Source of the DNA: Streptomyces canus
Lineage (GTDB): Bacteria; Actinomycetota; Actinomycetes; Streptomycetales; Streptomycetaceae
NCBI RefSeq assembly: GCF_001514145.1
Contig: NZ_KQ948657.1
Coordinates: forward strand, 592,323 to 656,322
Direction of reading: 5' to 3'
DNA: 64,000 bases
Shown here: positions 46,679 to 55,904 of the stretch, one piece after another
Position numbering within the stretch: position 1 is the first letter of the stretch
Layout: each line of letters starts with the position of its first letter
Program-made: the position numbers and the translations under genes
The notes under the pieces: generated by a model
The model's input: only the letters and a program-made list of their open reading frames with translations
What the model was told of the DNA's origin: nothing
Database searches by the model: none

Positions 46679-47146
46679 ATGAACTGGGCTGCTTTCATCT
46701 CCGCGGAACCCGATCTGGCCAAGACCGTCGAAAACCGCTTCGGTGCGTTCACCCATCATGTCCTCGCCACTCTCCGCAAGGACGGCTCCCCCCGCACCAC
46801 AGGGCTTGAGGTCCGCTTCCTGCACGGCGAGCTCTGGCTCGGCATGATGCCGGACTCGCTGAAGGCGCGGGACCTGCACCGCGACCCCCGCTTCTGTCTC
46901 CAGGCGAACCCCGGCGAGGGCCAGAGCATGGGCGGCGGGGACGTCCGGATCAGTGGTCACGCGAGAGAGGTCACCGATCCCGGGACGAAGGCCGCATACG
47001 GCGAAGAGGTGAAACCGCCGGAGCCGTTCCACCTCTTCCGCACCGAGTTGACGGAGGTCGTGCGGACCTACGTCGAGGACGAGAAGTACCTGGTCCTCCA
47101 GGTCTGGAAGCCCGGTCAGCCCTTGCGCACGATCAAGCGCACCTAG
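46679..47146 (+). CDS. Pyridoxamine 5′-phosphate oxidase-like flavin/F420-binding protein
   Basis: A 155-aa split-beta-barrel protein. HHVLATLRKDGSPRTTGLEV and LWLGMMPDSLKARDLHRDPR are the typical cofactor-binding strands of the PNPOx-like superfamily, whose members bind FMN or F420. Many are of unknown substrate in actinobacteria. The ATG at 46679 begins MNWAAFISAEPDLA, as in relatives. It converges on guaA with 3 bp between stops. Confidence 0.88.
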   Translation: MNWAAFISAEPDLAKTVENRFGAFTHHVLATLRKDGSPRTTGLEVRFLHGELWLGMMPDSLKARDLHRDPRFCLQANPGEGQSMGGGDVRISGHAREVTDPGTKAAYGEEVKPPEPFHLFRTELTEVVRTYVEDEKYLVLQVWKPGQPLRTIKRT

Positions 47147-47149
47147 GGC

Positions 47150-48724
47150 TTACTCCCACTCGATCGTCCCCGGTGGCTTCGACGTCACGTCGAGCACCAC
47201 ACGGTTGACGTCGGCCACCTCGTTGGTGATCCGCGTCGAGATCTTCGCGAGGACGTCGTACGGCAGCCTCGACCAGTCGGCGGTCATGGCGTCCTCGCTC
47301 GACACGGGGCGAAGGACGATCGGGTGGCCGTAGGTCCGGCCGTCGCCCTGGACGCCGACCGAGCGGACGTCGGCGAGCAGGACCACCGGGCACTGCCAGA
47401 TGTCGCGGTCGAGGCCGGCCGCGGTCAGCTCCTCGCGGGCGATGGCGTCGGCGTCGCGCAGGAGGTCCAGGCGCTCCTTGGTGACCTCGCCGACGATCCG
47501 GATGCCGAGGCCGGGACCCGGGAACGGCTGCCGCTGGACGATCTCGTCCGGGAGCCCGAGCTCCTGGCCGACCATTCGCACCTCGTCCTTGAACAGCTTG
47601 CGCAGCGGCTCGACGAGCTGGAACTCGAGGTCCTCGGGGAGGCCGCCCACGTTGTGGTGGGACTTGATGTTGGCGGTGCCGGTGCCGCCACCGGACTCGA
47701 CCACGTCCGGGTACAGCGTGCCCTGGACGAGGAACTCCACCGCCGGGCCCTCGTCCGCGATGATGTCGGCCTGCGCCTGCTCGAAGACCCGGATGAACTC
47801 CCGGCCGATGATCTTCCGCTTCTCCTCGGGGTCGGAGACCCCCTTGAGCGCGGTCAGGAAGCGCTCCTCCGCGTCGACGACGACCAGCTTCACGCCGGTC
47901 GCGGCCACGAAGTCCTTCTCGACCTGCTCGGTCTCGCCCTTGCGCATCAGACCGTGGTCGACGTACACACAGGTCAGCTGGTCGCCGATGGCGCGCGCGA
48001 CCAGGGCCGCGGCCACCGCGGAGTCCACCCCGCCGGACAGACCGCAGATCGCGCGCCTGTCGCCGACCTGCTCGCGGATCGCGGCGACCTGCTCCTCGAT
48101 GACATTGCCGGTGGTCCAGTCCGGCTTCAGACCGGCGCCCCGGTACAGGAAGTGTTCGAGCACCTGCTGGCCGTGCGTGGAGTGCATGACCTCGGGGTGG
48201 TACTGGACGCCGTAGAGCTTCTTCTCGTCGTTCTCGAAGGCGGCGACCGGGACGACGTCCGTGGACGCGGTCACGGTGAAGCCCTCGGGGGCCGCGGAGC
48301 AGGCGTCGCCGTGCGACATCCACACCGACTGCTCGTCCGGGGTGCCCTCGAAGAGGGTCGAGCCGGACTTCGAGACGTGCAGAGGCGTACGGCCGTACTC
48401 ACGCGCGCCGGTGTTGTCGACGGTGCCGCCGAGGGTGGTGGCCATCAGCTGGAAGCCGTAGCACATGCCGAAGACCGGGACGCCGGCCTCGAACAGCTCG
48501 CGGTCCAGGCGCGGGGCGCCCTCCGCGTACACCGACGAGGGGCCGCCGGAGAGGATGATCGCCGCCGGGTTCTTGGCGAGCATCTCCGCGACCGGCATGG
48601 TGCTCGGCACGATCTCGCTGTAGACCCGGGCCTCGCGGACACGACGGGCGATGAGCTGGGCGTACTGCGCACCGAAGTCGACGACCAGGACGGTGTCGGG
48701 GGCGGCGGGGTTCGCTGATGACAC
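47150..48724 (-). CDS. guaA: GMP synthase (glutamine-hydrolysing)
   Basis: Converts XMP to GMP with ATP and glutamine, the last step of guanine nucleotide synthesis. At 524 aa it has the standard length. The glutaminase triad is visible as Cys in [12 protein letters not shown] and His/Glu in QYHPEVMHS. The ATP pyrophosphatase P-loop is [10 protein letters not shown], and the C-terminus ends with KPPGTIEWE, the family's fixed ending. It starts divergent from the chorismate mutase leader. Confidence 0.98.
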   Translation of the reverse strand: MSSANPAAPDTVLVVDFGAQYAQLIARRVREARVYSEIVPSTMPVAEMLAKNPAAIILSGGPSSVYAEGAPRLDRELFEAGVPVFGMCYGFQLMATTLGGTVDNTGAREYGRTPLHVSKSGSTLFEGTPDEQSVWMSHGDACSAAPEGFTVTASTDVVPVAAFENDEKKLYGVQYHPEVMHSTHGQQVLEHFLYRGAGLKPDWTTGNVIEEQVAAIREQVGDRRAICGLSGGVDSAVAAALVARAIGDQLTCVYVDHGLMRKGETEQVEKDFVAATGVKLVVVDAEERFLTALKGVSDPEEKRKIIGREFIRVFEQAQADIIADEGPAVEFLVQGTLYPDVVESGGGTGTANIKSHHNVGGLPEDLEFQLVEPLRKLFKDEVRMVGQELGLPDEIVQRQPFPGPGLGIRIVGEVTKERLDLLRDADAIAREELTAAGLDRDIWQCPVVLLADVRSVGVQGDGRTYGHPIVLRPVSSEDAMTADWSRLPYDVLAKISTRITNEVADVNRVVLDVTSKPPGTIEWE

Positions 48725-48825
48725 GGGTTGCCTTCCGGCGGTGAGCGAGGTGTGTGTGGGGCCGAGTCTACCGGGAGCCGCGGGGCCGGACCGGGGCCGA
48801 GCTCCGTCTCAGGATGCGAACCGGC

Positions 48826-48854
48826 TTGGACACTCCCGAAGGGCCCGGCATACT
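48826..48854 (+). promoter_or_regulatory. Promoter of the chorismate mutase leader
   Basis: A −35-like TTGGAC (48826–48831), 17-nt spacer, −10-like CATACT (48849–48854). Six bases then separate it from the ATG of a short leader ORF at 48861, so transcription would start at or next to that A. The leader peptide would be translated from a leaderless mRNA. Confidence 0.65.
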
Positions 48855-48860
48855 GCTCCC

Positions 48861-48932
48861 ATGCTCGCGCAGACGACCTTCCTGTTTACCTATGGCACCC
48901 GGCCCACCGGCTGCCATGGTCGTGCTGCTTGA
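48861..48932 (+). CDS. Phe/Tyr-rich leader peptide of the chorismate mutase attenuator
   Basis: A 23-codon ORF with the start MLAQTTFLFTYGTRP. It contains Phe, Phe and Tyr within five codons. Two of these use TTT and TAT, which are rare in Streptomyces, where TTC and TAC dominate, so ribosome stalling would be sensitive to charged tRNA-Phe/Tyr. It ends 19 bp before a strong terminator stem and ~110 bp before the chorismate mutase gene, whose product leads to Phe and Tyr. There is no binding site, in line with a leaderless start. Confidence 0.72.
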   Translation: MLAQTTFLFTYGTRPTGCHGRAA

Positions 48933-48951
48933 GCAACTGACAAGCGACTTC

Positions 48952-48994
48952 CCAGGCGCCCCGGGCCGACAAGGTCCGGGGCGCCTGGTGTTTT
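48952..48994 (+). terminator. Attenuator terminator before the chorismate mutase gene
   Basis: A perfect 13-bp GC-rich stem (48952–48964 with 48976–48988), an 11-nt loop, and a GTGTTTT tail (48988–48994), lying between the leader peptide and the structural gene. It is the classic geometry of transcription attenuation. A competing antiterminator helix is not obvious by eye. Confidence 0.8.
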
Positions 48995-49040
48995 CCGGAC
49001 CTTGCCGCTCCGGGGCACCCACCCCACCCAGGAGCCCTAC

Positions 49041-49295
49041 GTGACCACCACACTGGAAGCGACCATCGCGGACGCCCGTGAGCGCATCGACGCGCTCGAC
49101 GACCGGATCATCGGTCTGATCCAGGAACGGATGGCCGTCTCGTCCGTCGTCCAGCAGACCCGTATCGCCTCCGGCGGCCGACGGGTCCACCTCGCCCGCG
49201 AGATGGAGATCCTCGGCCGCTACCGCGAGGCGCTCGGAAAGCCGGGCACCTCCCTCGCCATGACGCTGCTCGAACTGTGCAGGGGTCGCATCTGA
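49041..49295 (+). CDS. Chorismate mutase (AroQ type)
   Basis: An 84-aa all-helical enzyme converting chorismate to prephenate, the branch point to phenylalanine and tyrosine. The AroQ pattern RERIDALDDRIIGLIQERM, followed by RVHLAREMEILGRYREAL, shows the spaced Arg/Glu residues of the active site. The GTG at 49041 follows AGGAG at 7 nt. The preceding Phe/Tyr leader and terminator support this identity. It is monocistronic. Confidence 0.92.
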   Translation: MTTTLEATIADARERIDALDDRIIGLIQERMAVSSVVQQTRIASGGRRVHLAREMEILGRYREALGKPGTSLAMTLLELCRGRI

Positions 49296-49871
49296 GTTCG
49301 GCCCCGGTCTCACCCGTACGGCGCGTGACCGCGCCCCGAGACGCTTCGTTGGAGGTGGTGTCCGTGCCAGCCAGGGGCGGGCCCGCCAGAACCACGCGTG
49401 GCTCGCTGGAGCGATGAGACGTACGGATCTTGCCGTGCGTCGTGGGACCTCGCTCCAGGAAGTGACCGGACGGCAGGGGACAGCAGCCCGGTCACCATGA
49501 GAACGGCCGGCTCCGGGGACGCCCGGGGCCGACCGGCGGGACAAGTACCGGCACAAGGCTGGGTCAAACGGTTGCGGAGGCCGCGTCCATCCAGCACGAT
49601 GCCTAGAAAAGCCCCCAAGTCCCTCCGCAGACAACTGCATTCGCATTGCGTCGACACACTGCCAAAGGTCCAGACCATTAGCGCGCCCCTGGTGCGCCGG
49701 GGCGCCGACCGGGGGCACGGCAGGTGGCAAGGACGCGGTGCACACCAGCACGAAGAGCAAGCGGCGCAACCCCCCGGCGCCGCTCCCAGGCACCGGCGCA
49801 GCCCTGACGTCGGTGCTGACGAAAGAAGGGCCCCACGGATCCGTCCCGTGGGGCCCTTCGCCTGGGTGGAC
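49296..49871. other. 576-bp region without a supported gene
   Basis: Open frames on both strands are GC-driven shadows with no ribosome-binding sites or recognisable domains. Two features stand out: the terminator at 49825–49859 and a single AAAGGTCCAGACCATT (49664–49679), which partly resembles the DasR/chitin-box operator TGGTCTAGACCA. No chitin- or aminosugar-related gene is nearby. Confidence 0.5.
49825..49859. terminator. Hairpin terminator after the 49872–50978 gene
   Basis: A 14-bp perfect stem (49825–49838 with 49846–49859) and a 7-nt loop, 12 bp beyond the minus-strand stop. On the minus strand it is followed by CTTTC. Confidence 0.82.
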
Positions 49872-50978
49872 TCAGACTCGGGACACCGTTCCGCAGGCTT
49901 CGTCACGGTTCGGGCCGAGGGGCCGGCTGCGGTCGTACGGGTCCGTCGTCGGGCCGGAGGGGGTCGGCCCGGTCGGCTCGGACGACGCGAAGTCCGGGTG
50001 CAGATAGCCGTCGTGGACATCGCAGGCGGAGTTGTTGATGTCCTGGTCCCAGTTCACGACCGTGAGCTTGCCCGGGGTCACCTGGTACTTGGCCGGGTCG
50101 GAGATCTCGACGTCGAGGACCCGGCGGATGATCGTGCGGGTGACCTCCGTGGAACCGTTGGTCTGGACGACCGGATAGACGAAGGTGTAGTCGGCGTGCA
50201 CGGCGACCGAAGCGTGATCACCGGCCTTGAACGTCATCCGGCCGCGCGTCTTCACGACGTCGCCGACCAGCCGGACCTCCTTGGGATCGAAGCGGCTGAA
50301 CATCCACAGCGGGTCGTGCTTCTTGTCCGGCTTGCTCAGGGCGGTCTCCAGGAGCCCACGGACGCCCTTCTGCACCGGGTCCAGGACGTCGAGCGCCGCC
50401 GTCGGGCGTTCGCCGCGCAGGGTACCCGGGTCGAGGTTGGACTCGACCAGGAGCTTCCTGGTCAGCTCCAGGGCCTGCTCGGTCGTCGCCTTGGACCGGC
50501 CGCCGACGGCCTTCGCCTCCGGTACGGCGATCCCGGCGGCGCCGTCGGCCCAGCGCTTGGCGGGCGAGCCGGCGAACGGGTCGTCGAGGGTGGGGATCGC
50601 GGACGCCTCGGCGGACGGCGCGGCGGTCGGCGCCGCCGTCTCCTCGGGTAGCGCGGAGGACGCGGCCTCGGAGGAGGTCCCTGTGCCGAAGGGGTCTCCC
50701 GGCACCAGCGAGGGCTTCACCGCCACGACGGCCACCACGACCGCGACGGCGACACCGAGGACGCCCCACAGGCCGCGCCGGCTCTTCTTCTGCTGCCGGG
50801 CCGGTCCGGTACGCCAGCCCACCGGCAGTTCGCCGCGCGCTTCCTGGCGCCGCAGACGCTCCGTCACCTCACGGGCCCGCGCGGACGGTTCCTTGGGGGC
50901 GGAGTCTCGGATGTCCCGCTCCGAGTCACGGGCGAACCGTTCCCAGACGTCGTCGGGAATCTTGGGGTCTTCTGACAC
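49872..50978 (-). CDS. Single-pass membrane protein with secreted domain
   Basis: A 368-aa hypothetical protein. A charged cytosolic N-terminus (SEDPKIPDDVWERFARDSER) is followed by a membrane segment at ~77–97 (GLWGVLGVAVAVVVAVVAV), a Ser/Ala/Pro linker and an outside domain (~155–340) of mixed alpha/beta type with two Cys (NNSACDVHDG and DEACGTVSRV) that could form a disulfide. The start at 50978 (GTG) is chosen by composition; a GTG at 51014 is possible. No family is recognised. Confidence 0.7.
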   Translation of the reverse strand: MSEDPKIPDDVWERFARDSERDIRDSAPKEPSARAREVTERLRRQEARGELPVGWRTGPARQQKKSRRGLWGVLGVAVAVVVAVVAVKPSLVPGDPFGTGTSSEAASSALPEETAAPTAAPSAEASAIPTLDDPFAGSPAKRWADGAAGIAVPEAKAVGGRSKATTEQALELTRKLLVESNLDPGTLRGERPTAALDVLDPVQKGVRGLLETALSKPDKKHDPLWMFSRFDPKEVRLVGDVVKTRGRMTFKAGDHASVAVHADYTFVYPVVQTNGSTEVTRTIIRRVLDVEISDPAKYQVTPGKLTVVNWDQDINNSACDVHDGYLHPDFASSEPTGPTPSGPTTDPYDRSRPLGPNRDEACGTVSRV

Positions 50979-51192
50979 GTGGGTCAGTTCTAGGGCCTGG
51001 GAAAGCCCGTTCACAAGAAGAACTCATGTGTGACTCAGCCCACATAAGTTTTCTGTGAATGCCCGCACAACCATTCACAGGTGTCGTGGATCAAACCTCA
51101 CGAACCACGGGCCCCACCCGCGCCCCACACGCGGAGGCCTCTCCCTGACGCGTGCTGCGGGAAACGCGGCACACCTGACTTCCGAGGTCTTC

Positions 51193-52224
51193 ATGAAGCT
51201 TCGCCGTGCACTGGCCGCCGCGGCCGCGACCGCCGCGATAGCGCCGCTGGCCCTGTTCGCCGCGCCGACCGCGTTCGCGGACGAGTCCGAGTCCCCCGCT
51301 CCGACCGCGACGGAGAGCACGCCCGCCGACGCCACCACGACGGCCCCCGAGAGCACTCCGGCGGACCCGGCGACGACCCCGGCGGACCCGGCGAGCACGC
51401 CTGCCACGGGCGCACCCTCCACGACTGCCTCCGGCTCGGCCACCGCGAGCACCAGCCCTTCCACGAGCCCGTCCGGCTCGGCCAGCGCCAGCACCAGCCC
51501 CTCGCCCAGCGCGAGCGACGAGCCCATCGACGAGTGCGAGGTCGACGAGGACGGCGCCCCGGTCATCAACGACAGCGACGCGCTGCACAGCTCGCTGACC
51601 GGTCTGCCCGAGAGCATCGTGGCGGGCAGCGGCTGGACGAACTTCAAGTTCAACGTGAAGAACTCCGGTGACGACACGATCAAGGACATCCAGCCCTTCG
51701 TCGGTGTCGGGGCGGTCGACTGGGACTTCGAGGAGGACTACAGCGACCTGGTCACCGTGCAGGTGAAGCAGGGCAGCTCCTGGGTCGACGTGTCCACGCA
51801 GTTCGGCGAGGGCGGCTCGTTCAACGCCTTCTCCCTCGACGGCGGCGACTCCCTCAGCTACCAGCTGCGGGTAAAGGTCGACCGCAAGGTCCCGAGCGCG
51901 ATCGGCATCGCCATCGGTCTCGCCGAGTACTCCGACGAGAAGGGCTGCTGGGTCTCCAGCGACGAGAACTACGGCATCTACTACTTCGAGGTCCTGCCGG
52001 CCGGCTCCAACCCCGGCAAGCCGAACGACGCCAAGCCGCAGACCGGCGGCAAGAGCGCCATCTCCGACGTCAACGACGTCGACGTGGACGGCCAGCTCGC
52101 CGAGACCGGTTCCAGCTCGGCCCTGCCGGTCCTCGGCCTCGTCGGCGGCTTCGCCGTCGTCGCCGGTACCGGTGTGGTCTTCGCGGTGAAGCGGCGCAAG
52201 GGTGCGACCGGCGCCCACGCCTGA
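51193..52224 (+). CDS. LAETG sortase-anchored secreted protein
   Basis: A 343-aa surface protein. A signal peptide at ~1–30 (ends AFADE) is followed by a Thr/Ser/Pro/Ala-rich stretch (~32–110), then a beta-rich domain (~115–275) with two or three Cys, then a sorting signal: LAETG (~302), a hydrophobic helix ALPVLGLVGGFAVVAGTGVV and a basic tail KRRKG. LAXTG is the recognition motif of class E sortases in Streptomyces, so the protein should be linked to peptidoglycan. The ATG at 51193 follows GAGG at 5 nt. Function is unknown; adhesion or a hydrophobic surface coat is possible. Confidence 0.9.
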   Translation: MKLRRALAAAAATAAIAPLALFAAPTAFADESESPAPTATESTPADATTTAPESTPADPATTPADPASTPATGAPSTTASGSATASTSPSTSPSGSASASTSPSPSASDEPIDECEVDEDGAPVINDSDALHSSLTGLPESIVAGSGWTNFKFNVKNSGDDTIKDIQPFVGVGAVDWDFEEDYSDLVTVQVKQGSSWVDVSTQFGEGGSFNAFSLDGGDSLSYQLRVKVDRKVPSAIGIAIGLAEYSDEKGCWVSSDENYGIYYFEVLPAGSNPGKPNDAKPQTGGKSAISDVNDVDVDGQLAETGSSSALPVLGLVGGFAVVAGTGVVFAVKRRKGATGAHA

Positions 52225-52269
52225 GTCGTAGGGCCGTGAAAGCCGTACACACAGCTTGACCGCAAAAAG

Positions 52270-52313
52270 AAGAGAAGGACCTGTGCTCGGAGGGGGGTGC
52301 AGGTCCTTCTCTT
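52270..52313. terminator. Bidirectional terminator between the LAETG and GMC genes
   Basis: A 14-bp perfect stem (52270–52283 with 52300–52313), a 16-nt loop, and T-rich flanks on both strands (CTTTTT on the minus strand), between convergent genes. Confidence 0.88.
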
Positions 52314-52328
52314 TGGCGTTTTCGCGCT

Positions 52329-54107
52329 CTACGACTTCTTCGGCACCGCCGGCATCCCCAGGAACGGCAGCTTCAGCGCGCCGAAGGCCTCCGCCGGGAC
52401 CGCCGGTGACTTGGGCTCGACGGGGTTCAGACGCGCGTACGCCTCGCCCTGCGCCGGACGCGGGTCCTGCTCGCCCTTGTTGGGCCAGTACGACATCGCG
52501 CGCTCGGCCTGCGCGGTGATGGTGAGGGAGGGGTTCACGCCGAGGTTGGCGGAGACCGCGGCGCCGTCCACGACCGAGATCCCCGGGTGGCCGTAGAGCC
52601 GGTGGTACGGGTCGATGACGCCGGTGTCGCGGGAGGAGCCGATGGGACAGCCGCCGAGGAAGTGGGCGGTGAGCGGGGCGCCCATCAGCTCGCCGACGTT
52701 GGAGCCGGCGAAGCCGTTGATGTCGGCGGCGATCGCGGAAGCGGCCTCGGAAGCGGCCCTGATCTGCTTGGGGTTCGGGGCGCCGTGGCCCTGGCGGGCG
52801 GTGAGCAGGCCCTTGCCGACGCCGTCCGGTTTCAGGTACGTCGTCAGGGAGTTGTCCAGTGACTGCATGACCAGGCCGATGATGGTCTTCTCCGACCAGC
52901 GGCGGTTGGAGAGGGAGCGCAGGACGAGAAGCGGGTGCTTCGCGGCGTTCGCCAGCCAGGCCATGACCCTCGACGAGCCCTCGGCGTACGGCACCTGGAG
53001 GATCGACAGGCCGCCCATCGAGTTGGAGCCCTTGCCGTAGCGGACCGGCTCGATGTGGGTGTTCTCGTCCGGGTGGATGGACGAGGTGATGGCGACGCCC
53101 TGGGTGAAGTCGACCTTCGGCACGCCGGTCGCCCTTCGGTAGCGGCGGTTGTCGGTCTGGGCGCCGACCAGGGCCTCGGAGTTGGTGCGGGTGAGCTCGC
53201 CCAACCGGTCCGAGATGTACGGCAGTTGGCGGCCGGCCTTCATGCGGTGCAGGAGGGTCTGGGTGCCGTAGGTGCCGGCGGCGATGACGACCTGGCGGGC
53301 CGTGAAGGTGCGGCCCTTCGCCTTGCGGCGCGCGTCGGTGGGGAGGGTCGCGACCGCGTAGCCGCCCCGGGAGTCGTCGGTGACCGACACGACGGAGGTG
53401 AGGGGGTGCACGACCGCGCCCGCCTTCTCGGCGAGGTAGAGGTAGTTCTCGTTCAGGGTGTTCTTGGCGCCGTGCCGGCAGCCGGTCATGCACTCGCCGC
53501 ACTCGGTGCAGGCCTTGCGGGCGGGACCCGCGCCGCCGAAGTAGGGGTCGTTCACCTGCTCACCGGGGTTGGCCTTGGCGGCGCCGTCCGCGTCCTCGCC
53601 GTCCCCGAAGAACACGCCGACCGGGGCCATGTGGAAGGTGTCGCCGACGCCCATCCGCTCGGCGGCCGCCTTGAGGTGGACGTCGGAGGGGGTCGTCGTC
53701 GGGTTGAGCCGTACGCCGAGCATGCGGCGGGCCTGGTCGTAGTACGGCGTCAACTCCTCCTGCCAGTCCGTGATGTCACGCCACTGGGGGTCCTCGAAGA
53801 AGGGCTTCGGGGGGACGTAGAGGGTGTTGGCGTAGTTGAGGGAGCCGCCACCGACGCCCGCCCCCGCGAGGACCATGACGTTGCCCAGGAGGTGGATGCG
53901 CTGGATGCCGAACATGCCGAGTTTCGGCGCCCAGAGGTAGTTCTTCAGGTCCCAGGAGTTCCTGGGGAGGGTCTCGCGGGTGAAACGGCGGCCGGCTTCC
54001 AGGACACCTACGCGGTAGCCCTTCTCGGTGAGGCGAAGGGCGGTGACACTGCCGCCGAAGCCGGAGCCGACGACGATGACGTCGTAGTCGTAGGTGTCCT
54101 GTGGCAC
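52329..54107 (-). CDS. GMC-family FAD oxidoreductase (cholesterol oxidase-like)
   Basis: A 592-aa flavoenzyme. The N-terminal FAD-binding fold is VIVVGSGFGGSVTALRLTEK, with VLEAG ending the second strand. A Cys-rich motif ACTECGECMTGCRHGAKN (~205) is shared by the long GMC subgroup. The C-terminus carries LGGCPIGSSRDTGVID and GISVVDGAAVSANLGVNPSL, the FAD-covering loop with the catalytic region. It oxidises an alcohol, perhaps a sterol or other bulky substrate. It lies 46 bp downstream of gabD2 in the same direction, so they may act on a linked alcohol–aldehyde pathway. Confidence 0.88.
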   Translation of the reverse strand: MPQDTYDYDVIVVGSGFGGSVTALRLTEKGYRVGVLEAGRRFTRETLPRNSWDLKNYLWAPKLGMFGIQRIHLLGNVMVLAGAGVGGGSLNYANTLYVPPKPFFEDPQWRDITDWQEELTPYYDQARRMLGVRLNPTTTPSDVHLKAAAERMGVGDTFHMAPVGVFFGDGEDADGAAKANPGEQVNDPYFGGAGPARKACTECGECMTGCRHGAKNTLNENYLYLAEKAGAVVHPLTSVVSVTDDSRGGYAVATLPTDARRKAKGRTFTARQVVIAAGTYGTQTLLHRMKAGRQLPYISDRLGELTRTNSEALVGAQTDNRRYRRATGVPKVDFTQGVAITSSIHPDENTHIEPVRYGKGSNSMGGLSILQVPYAEGSSRVMAWLANAAKHPLLVLRSLSNRRWSEKTIIGLVMQSLDNSLTTYLKPDGVGKGLLTARQGHGAPNPKQIRAASEAASAIAADINGFAGSNVGELMGAPLTAHFLGGCPIGSSRDTGVIDPYHRLYGHPGISVVDGAAVSANLGVNPSLTITAQAERAMSYWPNKGEQDPRPAQGEAYARLNPVEPKSPAVPAEAFGALKLPFLGMPAVPKKS

Positions 54108-54153
54108 GTGCTCTCCTCGTTGAGAACAGGGTTGAGAGGGTGTTCCTGTTCGG

Positions 54154-55767
54154 CTACTTCAAGCGGAAGGCCTTCATCAGCCTCAGGCTGCGGCTCATGA
54201 ACGCCGCGTACTTCTCGTCGTCCATGCCCATCGAGGGCGCCATCGGGAGCAGTCGCTGCTGGGCGATCGTCTGGGCCTCGGTGTACTTGAGGATGCCCTC
54301 GGAGCCGTGGCGGCGGCCGAGGCCGGAGTCCTTCATGCCGCCCATCGGGGACTGGACGCTGCCGTAGGCGGAGGCGTATCCCTCGTTGACGTTGACCGTG
54401 CCGGCCCGCACCCGGGAGGCGATCTCGCGGCCGCGCCTGCCGTCCTTCGTCCACACCGACGAATTCAGGCCGTACGGCGTGGAGTTGGCGAGCTCGACCG
54501 CCTCATCCTCGGTCTTGAAACGGTAGATCGACACGACCGGGCCGAAGGTCTCCTCCGCGCACACCGCCATCGGCTCGGTGACGCCGTCGAGGATGGTCGG
54601 CTCGAAGAAGTACGGGCCGATGTCCGGGCGGGCGACACCGCCGGTGACGACCCTGGCGCCCTTCTCGACGGCCTCCTCGACGTGCCGGGTGACGGTCTCC
54701 AGCTGCCGCTCCCCCACCAGCGAGCCCATGTCGGCGCCGTACGCGAGGGACTTGCCGAGCCGCATGGCCTTCGTCCGGGCGGCGAAGCGCTCCAGGAAGG
54801 CGTCCGCGATCGACTCGTGGACGTACAACCGCTCGATGGAGATGCAGAGTTGGCCGGCGGAGGAGAAGCAGGCGCGGACGGCACCGGCGGCGGCCTTCTC
54901 GATGTCGGCGTCCTCCAGGACCAGCATGGCGTTCTTGCCGCCGAGTTCGAGGGAGACGCCGACGAGGCGGGCGGCGGCGCCCTGGGCGACCTCACGCCCG
55001 GTGCGGGTGGAGCCGGTGAAGGAGACGTAGTCGGCGTGCCGGACGACCTCGGGACCGACGACGGGCCCCTCGCCGAGGACGACCTGGAAGACCTCGGCGG
55101 GCAGGCCGGCCTCGACGAGCAGGTCGCGGGCCCACAGGGCGGTCAGGCAGGTCTCGGTGTCCGGCTTCATGACGACGGCGTTGCCCGCGACGAAGGCGGG
55201 GAGCGCGTCGCCGACGGACAGCTCCAGCGGGTAGTTCCAGGGGGCGATCTGGCCGACGACCCCGCGCGGGTGGCGCAGCTCGGTGACCTTGGTGAGGGTG
55301 GGCACGGCGCCGGTGTGCCGCTTCGGCTTGAGATAGGCGGGCGCTTTACGGCCGTAGTGCCGCGCCGCCACGGCGACCGCCTGCACCTCCTCGTGGGCGT
55401 GCAGCCGGGCCTTGCCGGTCTCCAGCTGGATGAGGTCGAGGACCTCGGCCTGGCGCTCCAGGATCAGGTCGTGGAAGCGGAGCAGGACGGCCGCGCGCTG
55501 CCGTACGGGGGTCTGCTCCCACACCGCCTGCGCCCTGCGGGCCGCCTCGAAGGCCTTCTCCACGTCCTCGGGCGTCGACTCTGGCAGGTCGGCCAGCTTC
55601 TCGCCGGTGAACGGCGTGTGGTTGGCGGTACGGCCGGACCCGGTCACGCCCTTGGTGAGCTGGGCGACCAGCTCCGGGGTGACCACGTCGGCCGCGGTAC
55701 GGGCGCCCTCCGGGGCGGGGGCGAGGGGGTTCGTGCCGGTCTTGGCCGGGGCCTGCGCGTCCGTCAT
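54154..55767 (-). CDS. gabD2: Succinate-semialdehyde dehydrogenase / aldehyde dehydrogenase
   Basis: A 537-aa NAD(P)-dependent aldehyde dehydrogenase that probably oxidises succinic semialdehyde to succinate. Motifs in order: PWNYPLELSVGDALPAF (cofactor region), FTGSTRTGREV, active-site Glu in ELGGKNAML, catalytic Cys in SSAGQLCISIERLY, and ETFGPVVSIYRF. GabD2 is the annotation I favour from family resemblance; a different aldehyde as substrate is possible. It heads the GMC operon. Confidence 0.88.
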   Translation of the reverse strand: MTDAQAPAKTGTNPLAPAPEGARTAADVVTPELVAQLTKGVTGSGRTANHTPFTGEKLADLPESTPEDVEKAFEAARRAQAVWEQTPVRQRAAVLLRFHDLILERQAEVLDLIQLETGKARLHAHEEVQAVAVAARHYGRKAPAYLKPKRHTGAVPTLTKVTELRHPRGVVGQIAPWNYPLELSVGDALPAFVAGNAVVMKPDTETCLTALWARDLLVEAGLPAEVFQVVLGEGPVVGPEVVRHADYVSFTGSTRTGREVAQGAAARLVGVSLELGGKNAMLVLEDADIEKAAAGAVRACFSSAGQLCISIERLYVHESIADAFLERFAARTKAMRLGKSLAYGADMGSLVGERQLETVTRHVEEAVEKGARVVTGGVARPDIGPYFFEPTILDGVTEPMAVCAEETFGPVVSIYRFKTEDEAVELANSTPYGLNSSVWTKDGRRGREIASRVRAGTVNVNEGYASAYGSVQSPMGGMKDSGLGRRHGSEGILKYTEAQTIAQQRLLPMAPSMGMDDEKYAAFMSRSLRLMKAFRLK

Positions 55768-55904
55768 GAGCCGCAGGGTATTCGGGAGCGGGGGCTTTGG
55801 GTACCCGTCGGTAACGGGCGTTCACGACGTACACACACCGTGCCAGTGATAGCTGGCGATGAATGTGCTGATCAGGGGGTTGAGAGGGGATGAGGTGGGG
55901 GTGA

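Noticed and set aside
49664..49679. DasR/chitin-box-like AAAGGTCCAGACCATT
   Set aside because: Only a partial match to the operator, and no aminosugar or chitinase gene is nearby.
49310..50020. 236-codon minus-strand frame across the gene-free gap
   Set aside because: It overlaps the end of the 49872–50978 gene, has no recognisable domain and its composition changes along its length.
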